From Betaproteobacteria bacterium (GTDB lineage Bacteria; Pseudomonadota; Gammaproteobacteria; Burkholderiales; SG8-39), in NCBI GenBank assembly GCA_005881355.1, contig VBDM01000251.1, positions 1-6,266 of the forward strand: 6,266 bases of DNA. Reading direction: 5' to 3'. Made by a program: the position numbers and the translations under genes. How positions within the stretch are numbered: position 1 is the stretch's first letter; the number at the start of each line of letters is the position of its first letter. Below are positions 1-6,215 of the stretch, piece by piece. The notes under the pieces are model-generated. The model was not told the DNA's origin. It did no database searches and saw nothing but the letters and a program-made list of their open reading frames with translations.

Positions 1-37
1 AGAAAAAGAGGGGAAGGAGAGCCGCGGGAATCTTCAT

Positions 38-53
38 GGGGAGGAGCCAATGA
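38..53 (+). promoter_or_regulatory. Strong Shine-Dalgarno with ATGA stop/start overlap
   Basis: GGGGAGGAG at 38-46 is a near-ideal ribosome binding site. It sits three bases before an ATG at 50. That ATG overlaps a TGA at 51-53, which closes a frame open from the left edge (ending ...F-M-G-R-S-Q). This is the usual layout of translationally coupled genes in an operon. However, the ATG at 50 opens a 39-codon frame that stops at 167-169, inside the CDGSH gene in a different frame. The site may drive a leader peptide coupled to the CDGSH gene, mark a gene damaged by a frameshift, or be chance. Confidence 0.35.
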
Positions 54-108
54 TAGCGGAAGGCCCGGAATCGGCCGAGCGAGCGCTGCTCGTCGAACCT
101 GGCGTAAC

Positions 109-765
109 ATGGCCGCCATGGACTCCAAACCGAAGATCGCCTTCACCCCGAACGGCCCCTACTACTTGATGCACGACATGCAGGCCGCGCCGGTGCCGAA
201 CCTGCGCCGCGCTTCGGGCGAGGCCTGCGCCACGGTGCGCGGCGTCGCGCTGTGCCGGTGCGGCGCCTCGAAGAACAAGCCCTTCTGCGACGGGACGCAC
301 AGCGCGATCGGTTTCAACGGCCGCAATACCGCGGATCCGGGCAAGGACAAGCGCGAGAGTTACGCCGGAAAGCGCATCACCATTCTCGACAACCGCGCGA
401 TCTGCGCGCACGCTGGGTTCTGCACCGACGAGCTGAAGTCGGTGTTCCGCATGCGCGAAGAGCCGTGGATAGACCCGGACGGCGCCGGGGTGGAGCAGAT
501 CATCGCGACGATCAGGAAGTGCCCCTCCGGCGCGCTCAGCTACGCGATCGACGGCATCGAGGCGGAAGCGCCAAAGCGCCCGCCGATGATCACCGTGACC
601 GACAACGGGCCTTACGCGGTCACCGGCGGCGTCGAGCTCATGGGCGTGAAGTTCGGGCAGGGCGCCTCCACCGAGCACTACACGCTGTGCCGCTGCGGCG
701 CGTCGAAGAACAAGCCGTTCTGCGACGGCTCGCACTGGGCCGTAGAATTCCGCGATCCGGCCTGA
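109..765 (+). CDS. Two-CDGSH iron-sulfur protein with central Fer4_19 domain
   Basis: Predicted cytoplasmic iron-sulfur protein of 218 residues with three cluster-binding modules. Numbered from the ATG at 109, the first CDGSH (NEET-type 2Fe-2S) motif has ligands C49, C51, C60 and H64. The second has C194, C196, C205 and H209. Between them, about residues 85-150, is a divergent 4Fe-4S mono-cluster domain (Fer4_19 type) with C99, C105 and C138, the last in a Cys-Pro-Ser-Gly-Ala-Leu context typical of that family. No signal peptide or membrane segment is visible. CDGSH clusters are known to be redox-active and labile; the partner and pathway here are unknown, so electron transfer or cluster transfer is inference. 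The start is uncertain: ATG 109 and ATG 118 (giving 215 residues beginning M-D-S-K-P-K) both lack a good Shine-Dalgarno, and the frame is open to the window edge without another start codon. The stop lies 8 bases from the convergent MBL gene. Confidence 0.93.
   Translation: MAAMDSKPKIAFTPNGPYYLMHDMQAAPVPNLRRASGEACATVRGVALCRCGASKNKPFCDGTHSAIGFNGRNTADPGKDKRESYAGKRITILDNRAICAHAGFCTDELKSVFRMREEPWIDPDGAGVEQIIATIRKCPSGALSYAIDGIEAEAPKRPPMITVTDNGPYAVTGGVELMGVKFGQGASTEHYTLCRCGASKNKPFCDGSHWAVEFRDPA
250..735 (+). repeat. Intragenic direct repeat of the CDGSH motif (250-300 and 685-735)
   Basis: The two CDGSH cores of the first gene are near-identical in DNA. Aligning 250-300 with 685-735 gives 46 of 51 matching bases, and the 14 residues from the first ligand Cys through Asp-Gly are identical. 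Identity falls off on both sides. The arms are copies of a domain, not a mobile element, and could support recombination that would remove the central 4Fe-4S domain. Confidence 0.85.
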
Positions 766-773
766 CCTCCGGC

Positions 774-1949
774 CTACGGCGCGACGACCAACTCGGTCAC
801 GTCGTAGCCGAGCGCGGCGTTGAAACCCTCCGGCACCAGATATTTCGCGCTCAGCTTCATCCCGGCTTTGAGCCGGGAGCGGTCGGTCGCCGCGCCGTCG
901 ATGTCGGTGTCGGCGGTGACTCGCAGCCGCAGGTCCGGGCCGGAGTTCGGCTTCACCAGCAGGCGCCGGCCTTCGTCTTCCGCGCGCACGATCGTGCCCT
1001 TCACTTCCCTGTCCGAAACCGGGACGATCTGCGGGCCTTCGCCGCGGAGCTCGCGGTACACGGTCTCGGCGAGCCACTCGAAATGGTTCTCGCGGTCCCA
1101 GCCCTCGTATTCGTTCATCTGGAATTCCCGGGTGATCGCTTGGAGCGGGAGGCCCTTTGCCGTCATCGCGCGGACTTTCTCACGCGCGAGGAGCAGGTAA
1201 TCCGCGAGCGCGTGCAGGTCCTTCGCATCGCCGAGCGGCCCGTGCGCCGGGACCATCACCTTCGGCCGCAAGGCGACTAGCACCTCGAGCTGCTTGAGTA
1301 TCCCCGCGGTGGTGCCGTGGCTGTAGTCGGGCCGAATGTCGGGATGGCGGCCGATATAGCCGACAAAACCCGCGTGCAGCACGCCGCTCTGCGGCAGCCA
1401 CACAGCGATGTCGCCGGGATTGTAGGGATCGTCCACATAGATGAGCTCGATCCTCTTGCCGCCGAGGTGCAGCGTCACGCCTTCCTTGAAGGAGAGAACC
1501 GTGTCGGTCGGGTCGACGTTCTTGAGGGCGTCGGCGCGCTCGCGGAATCGCTTGCGCCAGGATTTGATCTGGTAAGGCTTCCACGAGGCCCAGTCTCGGG
1601 CTACCCGGTCGTGCACGATCACGTTTGCGGGCGGGGCGAATAGCGGTGCGCCCCCCGTGTGGTCGCCGTGGTTCTGGGTGATGACGACGTAGCGCACCGG
1701 CTGATCCGTCACCGATCTGATGAAATTCTGCAGGATGCGCGTCTCGGGCGGGTTGTTGCCGGTGTCGACCAGCACTGCACCTTGCGCGGTCACCACGACC
1801 AGCGCGTTGGCGTCGTTGCGCTTGCCGATGAAGGCATAGACGTCGTCGGCGACCTTCTTGAACTCGGCCTTGTCGCCGGTGACGGCGAGGGCGGCGTGCG
1901 GCACGAGCGCCGTGAGCGCGATCGGCATCAGCAGCTTCGCTAGGTTCAT
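774..1949 (-). CDS. Exported metallo-beta-lactamase-fold protein with altered zinc site and C-terminal beta domain
   Basis: A 391-residue protein with a Sec signal peptide (about residues 1-22, cleavage after A-L-A), so probably periplasmic. Residues about 28-300 form an MBL fold resembling the SoxH/quinoprotein-associated metallohydrolases. It has D62-T-G after strand beta2, Q92-N-H94-G-D96-H97 where the family has H-x-H-x-D-H, P-Y176-N-P-G-D where A-H-T-x-G-D is usual, H-A-G-F195 where A-G-D is usual, and A-H236-G-P. Thus H94, D96, H97 and H236 are kept, while the first His, the middle His and the bridging Asp appear replaced by Gln, Tyr and Phe. Residues about 314-391 add a small beta-rich domain of unrecognised family. 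Substrate is unknown; classic two-zinc hydrolysis looks doubtful. The start is fixed by GGAG eight bases upstream and by the signal peptide; the frame stays open further upstream, but that stretch lacks the signal sequence at its N-terminus and overlaps ppc. Confidence 0.9.
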   Translation of the reverse strand: MNLAKLLMPIALTALVPHAALAVTGDKAEFKKVADDVYAFIGKRNDANALVVVTAQGAVLVDTGNNPPETRILQNFIRSVTDQPVRYVVITQNHGDHTGGAPLFAPPANVIVHDRVARDWASWKPYQIKSWRKRFRERADALKNVDPTDTVLSFKEGVTLHLGGKRIELIYVDDPYNPGDIAVWLPQSGVLHAGFVGYIGRHPDIRPDYSHGTTAGILKQLEVLVALRPKVMVPAHGPLGDAKDLHALADYLLLAREKVRAMTAKGLPLQAITREFQMNEYEGWDRENHFEWLAETVYRELRGEGPQIVPVSDREVKGTIVRAEDEGRRLLVKPNSGPDLRLRVTADTDIDGAATDRSRLKAGMKLSAKYLVPEGFNAALGYDVTELVVAP

Positions 1950-2037
1950 GGTGTTTTCTCCGGGACGCGGGGCGGCGGTAGTATCGCCCAATGCCGGGCC
2001 CCTCGCACTCATCCTTTGCCCCGTATATTCTCCGGGC
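1950..2037. promoter_or_regulatory. Divergent intergenic region between MBL-fold gene and ppc
   Basis: These 88 bases must hold the 5' signals of both the leftward MBL gene and the rightward ppc, unless promoters lie inside the coding regions. A TATATT at 2024-2029 is the best -10-like hexamer for ppc, but there is no convincing -35 element 17 bases upstream. No clear promoter is seen for the MBL gene. A 9-base direct repeat, TTCTCCGGG, occurs at 1956-1964 and 2028-2036, close to each start codon. Confidence 0.5.
1958..1961 (-). promoter_or_regulatory. Ribosome binding site of the MBL-fold gene
   Basis: On the minus strand GGAG lies eight bases before the ATG at 1949-1947. This supports that start over longer in-frame alternatives reaching to 2204, which would run through the divergent ppc start. 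Confidence 0.75.
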
Positions 2038-4733
2038 ATGGAGACGACTGAACGGGAGCTCGGGGAAGAGAAAGAGCAGTTGCTGCGCGAGGATCGGCGG
2101 CTGCTCGGCCGCCTCCTCGGCGAGGTGATCAGCGAGCAGGTCGGCGCGGCGACGCTGGAGCGCATCGAGACGATTCGCCAGACCGCGGTGCGCTTCAGGC
2201 GCACCTTGCCCGATCCGGCGCTCGCCGGGGAGGCGGCTGCGGTGAAGGCGGAGCTGGAGTCGCAGCTCGACGCGCTGCCGATCGGGGAGACGCTGCACGT
2301 GGTGCGGGCGTTCAGCTATTTCTCGCACCTGCTCAACATCGCCGAGGACGCGCACCAGAACCGCAGGCGCCGCGCGCACGCGCAAGGCGGCTCACCGCGG
2401 CGTCCGGGAAGCTTCGCGTACGCGCTGGAGCGCGCGGGGAAGGTCGCCGCGGCGTCTCTCCTTGCCTGGTTCGCGCGCGCCCGCGTGAGCCCGGTGCTCA
2501 CCGCGCATCCCACCGAGGTGCAGCGCCAGAGCATCCTCGAATGCGAGCGCGCGATCGCGCGCCTGATCGCGCTGCCCGCCTCGCCGGGGCGCGATCGCGC
2601 CCTGCGCGCGGAGGTGCTGAGGGTGTGGCTGACGGCGATGCTGCGCCTCTCGAAGCTCACCGTGGCGGACGAGATCACCAACGCGCTCGCGTATTTCCGC
2701 CTCACCTTCATCCCGGGGATCCCGCGCCTGTACGCGGACCTCGAGGAGGCGCTGCGCGCGCGGCTCGCGCTCCCGCGCGCGCCCTGGCTGCCGCCTTTTC
2801 TCACCGTAGGCACCTGGGTCGGCGGCGACCGCGACGGCAATCCGAACGTCGGCCCGGAGACGCTCGAGCTCGCGGCCTCCGAGCAGGCGCGGCTCATCCT
2901 CGCGCATTACCTGGAGGAGGCGAACCTGCTCGGCAGGGAGCTCGGGCTGTCGGCGCGGTTGAAGCCGGTGCCGCGCGAGGTTCTGGAGCAGGCGGAGCGC
3001 TCGGGCGACGAGTCGGAGCACCGGCGCGACGAGCCGTACCGGCGCGTCGTGTCGGGCATCTACGGCCGGCTCGCCGCCACGGCGAAGGCGCTCGCGGGCC
3101 TGCAGGCGGTGCCGGCGCCGGTGGCGGAGCGGCCGCCCTACGAGACGGCGGCAGAGCTCGCCGCCGACCTCGACCTGATCGCGCGCGCTCTGGAAGAGCA
3201 GGGCGCCGGATTGCTCGCCGAAGGGCGCCTGCGCGCGCTGCGCAGAAAAGTGAGCGTCTTCGGCTTCCACCTCGCGCCCGTCGACCTGCGCCAGAGCTCC
3301 GACGAGCATGCGGCGGCGGTGAGCGAGCTCCTCGCGCGGGCCGGCGTCGAGCCCGCGTACGAAAGCCCCCGCTGCGCTCGCCGCGCCTCGCGTACTCGCC
3401 GCAGGTCGAGCGCGAGCTCGGCGTCGTCGCGGCCGCGGCCCGGGCGCAGAAGCGCCTGGGCGCGGCGGCGGTGTCGAAGTACGTGATCTCGCACTGCGAG
3501 TCGGTGTCCGATCTTCTCGAAGTGGGCGTGCTGCTGCGCGAGGCGGGGCTCGCGCGTCCCGACGGCCTGGACCTGGACGTGATTCCGCTTTTCGAATCGA
3601 TCGGGGACTTGGAGCGCTGCGGCGCGATCATGGAGGGCGCCTTCGCTCAAGGTCGGTACCGCGGCTGGGTGCGCGCGCGCGGCGACGAGCAGGAAGTGAT
3701 GCTCGGCTATTCGGACAGCAACAAGGACGGCGGGTATCTCTCCTCGAGCTGGACCCTGTACAAGGCGACCGCCGATCTCATGCGCGTGTGCCGCGCGCAC
3801 GGCGTGCGGCTGAGGCTCTTCCACGGCCGGGGCGGAACGGTCGGGCGCGGGGGCGGCCCGAGCTACGAGGCGGTGCTCTCGCAGCCGCCGGGCAGCGTCG
3901 ACGGGGCGCTGCGGCTTACCGAGCAGGGCGAGGTGATCGCGAGCAAGTACGCCGATCCCGAGAACGGGCGGCACAACCTGGAGATCCTGGCCGCGGCGAC
4001 GCTGGAGGCGAGCCTCGTCGCCAGCCCCGAGGATGGCCGCGGGCGCCGCGCGGAAATCATGGAAGAGCTGTCGCGGCTCGCGCTCGCCGCCTACCGGGGC
4101 CTGGTGCGCGAGACGCCGGGCTTCATGGAATTTTTCCGCGCGGCGACGCCGCTCCCGGAGATCGCGCGCCTGAACATCGGCAGCCGGCCGGCATCGCGGA
4201 AAGCTTCCGAGCGCCTCGAGGATCTGCGCGCCATCCCCTGGGTGTTCAGCTGGAGCCAGTGCCGCGTCATGCTGCCGGGCTGGTACGGCTTCGGCGCCGC
4301 GGTGTCGCAGTGGCTGGAGCAAAAGCGCGGCAAGCTGCAGGAGCTGCGCGAGATGCACGCGGGCTGGCCGTTTTTCAGGGCCCTGCTCTCCAATCTCGAC
4401 ATGGTGCTCGCGAAGACCGACCTCGGGATCGCCGCGCGCTATGCGGAGCTTGCCGACCCGCGAGCGCGCGAGGCGGTATTTCCGCGCATCGAGGCCGAGT
4501 GGCGCGCCTCGCGCGACCGGCTCTTCGCGATCACCGGCGCAGGCGAATTCCTGGCGGGAAACCCGACGCTCGCCCGCTCCATCCGCAACCGCTTCGCCTA
4601 CCTGGACGCGCTGAATCACATCCAGCTCGCGCTCCTGCGCCGCTACCGGGCGGGTGACGCCGACGAGCGCACGCTGCGGGCGATCCACCTCACCATCAAC
4701 GGCATCGCCGCCGCTTTGCGCAACAGCGGCTAG
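2038..4733 (+). pseudogene. ppc: Phosphoenolpyruvate carboxylase, disrupted by internal deletion/frameshift
   Basis: PEP carboxylase makes oxaloacetate from phosphoenolpyruvate and bicarbonate, replenishing the TCA cycle in the cytoplasm. The first part (frame of 2038, stop TGA at 3484) carries L-R-E-D-x-R-L-L-G-R-L-L-G near residue 16, the catalytic-His motif T-A-H157-P-T-E, and G-G-D-R-D-G-N-P at 262-269. The second part, in another frame to TAG at 4731, carries G-Y-S-D-S-N-K-D-G-G, the F-H-G-R-G-G-T-V-G-R-G-G-G-P loop (3819-3860), E-Q-G-E-V-I, the G-S-R-P-A-S-R-K loop (from 4179), and the family C-terminus ending R-N-S-G. The frame changes near 3361-3380, where homologs have about 18 more residues. 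Apart from this, every landmark is intact, giving about 898 residues plus the missing piece, normal for the family. It is either a recent pseudogene or a sequence error. Start ATG 2038 matches the family N-terminus but lacks a Shine-Dalgarno. Confidence 0.93.
3358..3383 (+). other. Deletion/frameshift junction in ppc
   Basis: Upstream of here the product reads ...V-E-P-A-Y-E-S in the frame of 2038. Downstream the family sequence resumes as P-L-R-S-P-R-L-A-Y-S-P-Q-V-E in the frame shifted by -1. A run of five C (3366-3370) marks the crossover. Compared with E. coli Ppc as I remember it (Y-E-S-W-S-E ... S-K-R-P-L-L-P), about 18 residues between Y-E-S and P-L are absent. Restoring the frame needs a number of bases equal to 1 modulo 3, for example 52 or 55, which agrees with that gap. 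One extra C would also mend the frame but would leave the loop missing. Confidence 0.8.
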
Positions 4734-4746
4734 CGCAGCATGCGGT

Positions 4747-5958
4747 TCATTCCATCGGCAGGTTTTTCGCCTTCCACTCCGGAAAGCCGCCGCGGAACCA
4801 ATACACGTTCCGGTAGCCCAGGTTATACGCCCACAACGAAGCCTTGTAGCTCTTCCAGCACTCCCCGCCATTGCACTGGAAGATCAGCGGCGCGTTCTTC
4901 TCCATGACCGTTTCGGCGAGCTTGAACGTGTCCTGGGCGGGGTCGTAGCCGACTTCCTTCTTGCTCTTCTCAGAATACGGCAGCGAGATCGCGCCCTTGA
5001 TGTGCTCTTCCTTGTACTCCGGCTCGACGCGTACGTCGTACAGCGGCACCCCCTTGCGCATCAGGTCCTGCACCTCCTCGGCCGCGACGATCTTGATGCC
5101 CGGCAGCACCGTCGGCGTGAAATAGCCGAGCGTCGAGACGTAGCGGTAGTCCTCTTCCGACGCCGGCTTGATGTCGACGATGCCGATGCTTGCGAGTTGC
5201 GCGACGGGCAGGCGCTTGGGGTTGGGCGAGAGCAGCGCGCGCCGGATCTTCCGCTTCACGGCCTTGTCGAGCTCTGCGTTCAAGGCGATGCCGCTGCTCG
5301 GGACCGACTTGGTTTCGTGGATCACTCGGCCCTTGTTCTTGGACAGCCACTTCTGCGCGACGCGGTACTCAGCGACCGCGACGTCGACCGCGCCTATCTC
5401 GAGGGCGGACAGCCCCACGTCGTGGGAGCTGTAATTGTTGATTTGCTGGAAGTAGGTCTTGAGCTGAAGCCCCTTGGAGTTGAACTCGCCGAGCGCGAGG
5501 TAGACCGCGAGCGAGTCGGGGCTGGGAAGGCCGAGACGCTTTCCCCTGGCGTCTTCCAGCGACTTGATCGCGCTCGCCGCGGGAACCACGAACGCCATCT
5601 TCTCGCTGCCCGAAAACGTCGCCAGCGGCTCGTACCCGTAGCGGAGCGCGCTGCCGATGATGTGGGCGGGCCCGACGAGGATGGCGACGCTGCCGGTGCG
5701 CGTGTGCCGCAATTCCGCAGTCATGTCGCGCGAGTACCCGATCTTGATCTCGGTTCCGGCCGCGGCCGACAAATAACGCGCCAATGGCGCGTAGCTCTCC
5801 ACGATATCCGCGATGCGCGCTTCCTCGCTCGCTTCCTGGGTGACGCTCATCGTGAGCGCCGCGCCGCGGCTCGCCGCCTTGGGGGCCGAGTAAGCCGGGC
5901 CCCCCAGACAGAACGAGGTGAGCACCAAGAAGCCGCCAACAACAATGAATTTACGCAT
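4747..5958 (-). CDS. Exported PhnD-like binding protein fused to a rhodanese domain
   Basis: A 403-residue protein with a Sec signal peptide (residues 1-25, cleavage after A-Y-S-A), so probably periplasmic. Residues about 36-285 resemble the PhnD/phosphonate-type periplasmic binding family (Y-A-P-L-A-R-Y-L-S, then V-A-I-L-V-G-P-A-H and P-L-A-T-F). Residues about 287-402 are a rhodanese domain: L-Y-D308-V-R310, H319-I-K-G-A, the active-site loop C362-N-G-G-E-C367-W-K-S, and R-G-G-F-P-E-W. C362 sits at the catalytic position. C362 and C367 are the only cysteines of the mature protein, so they could form a disulfide. The ligand is unknown; sulfur transfer or sulfur/thiol sensing coupled to small-ligand binding is inference. 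No ABC permease or ATPase lies nearby. A TTG at 5964 also opens the frame, but it abuts the Shine-Dalgarno at 5972-5965, whereas ATG 5958 has ideal spacing. It converges on ppc with a 13-base gap. Confidence 0.92.
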   Translation of the reverse strand: MRKFIVVGGFLVLTSFCLGGPAYSAPKAASRGAALTMSVTQEASEEARIADIVESYAPLARYLSAAAGTEIKIGYSRDMTAELRHTRTGSVAILVGPAHIIGSALRYGYEPLATFSGSEKMAFVVPAASAIKSLEDARGKRLGLPSPDSLAVYLALGEFNSKGLQLKTYFQQINNYSSHDVGLSALEIGAVDVAVAEYRVAQKWLSKNKGRVIHETKSVPSSGIALNAELDKAVKRKIRRALLSPNPKRLPVAQLASIGIVDIKPASEEDYRYVSTLGYFTPTVLPGIKIVAAEEVQDLMRKGVPLYDVRVEPEYKEEHIKGAISLPYSEKSKKEVGYDPAQDTFKLAETVMEKNAPLIFQCNGGECWKSYKASLWAYNLGYRNVYWFRGGFPEWKAKNLPME

Positions 5959-5964
5959 GATCAA

Positions 5965-5972
5965 CCCTCCCT
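5965..5972 (-). promoter_or_regulatory. Ribosome binding site of the PhnD-rhodanese gene
   Basis: AGGGAGGG on the minus strand is separated by six bases (TTGATC) from the ATG at 5958-5956. The TTG at 5964 would leave no spacing at all, so this site decides the start in favour of ATG. Confidence 0.8.
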
Positions 5973-6112
5973 AGCGTTAATACGTCACACTCGGCCGGCC
6001 GCCCGAATTCACTGTGGTCCGTCGGTGGCGCGTCAGCGGCGACGGTGGGTCGCCGGAGCGACAATCGCAACCCCTTGAAGTCGAAAGATCGGTCCGTTTC
6101 AGCCGTGGAGCA

Positions 6113-6128
6113 AGCAAGACCAATGCCC
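6113..6128 (-). promoter_or_regulatory. Possible sigma-54-type promoter
   Basis: On the minus strand GGGCATT-GGTC-TTGCT matches the sigma-54 consensus TGGCACG-N4-TTGCW at 4 of 7 and 5 of 5 positions, with the invariant GG and GC at correct spacing. Transcription would start near 6102, giving a leader of about 144 bases before ATG 5958. Such matches arise by chance in GC-rich DNA, so this is only a candidate. Confidence 0.22.
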
Positions 6129-6154
6129 GGAAAATCGATCCTTTTGATGCCGCG

Positions 6155-6188
6155 TGAGCCGACCCGGGGTCCCGGGATCAGCGGCTCA
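6155..6188. repeat. Compound inverted repeat (stem-loop without U-tract)
   Basis: TGAGCCG at 6155-6161 is the exact reverse complement of CGGCTCA at 6182-6188. Inside, CCCGGG occurs at 6163-6168 and again at 6171-6176, able to extend the stem. Neither strand has a T-run after the hairpin, so a standard intrinsic terminator is unlikely; a protein-binding site is possible. Confidence 0.6.
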
Positions 6189-6201
6189 AACCGACGCAGA
6201 C

Positions 6202-6215
6202 GGGCAGCACTGCCC
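6202..6215. repeat. Dyad GGGCAG-CA-CTGCCC
   Basis: Perfect 6-base arms around a 2-base centre, the size of a typical operator half-site pair. It lies about 37 bases beyond the centre of the compound inverted repeat. Its function is unknown. Confidence 0.5.

Noticed and set aside
252..1280. A 342-codon plus-strand frame crossing the CDGSH gene end and the MBL gene
   Set aside because: It overlaps two well supported genes in other frames, and its product is low-complexity and Arg-rich.
1950..2204. Extended N-terminus for the MBL-fold protein (85 more residues)
   Set aside because: It would bury the signal peptide, ignore the good Shine-Dalgarno at 1958-1961, and overlap the ppc N-terminus.
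3361..3371. Programmed -1 ribosomal frameshift in ppc
   Set aside because: The five-C run is not a classic X-XXY-YYZ slippery heptamer, ppc is not known to use frameshifting, and a frameshift would not supply the missing residues.
4734..4744. CGCA-GCA-TGCG between ppc and the PhnD-rhodanese gene as a terminator
   Set aside because: The stem is only four bases with no T-run on either strand.
3138..4871. A 577-codon open frame on the minus strand opposite ppc, and similar long frames on both strands
   Set aside because: They are antisense or out-of-frame shadows created by high G/C third positions. Their translations are Arg/Ala-rich with no family motifs, while the ppc frames carry all expected landmarks.
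5977..5982. TATTAA on the minus strand as a -10 element for the PhnD-rhodanese gene
   Set aside because: No -35 element is found at 16-18 bases, and the predicted start would fall inside the ribosome binding site.
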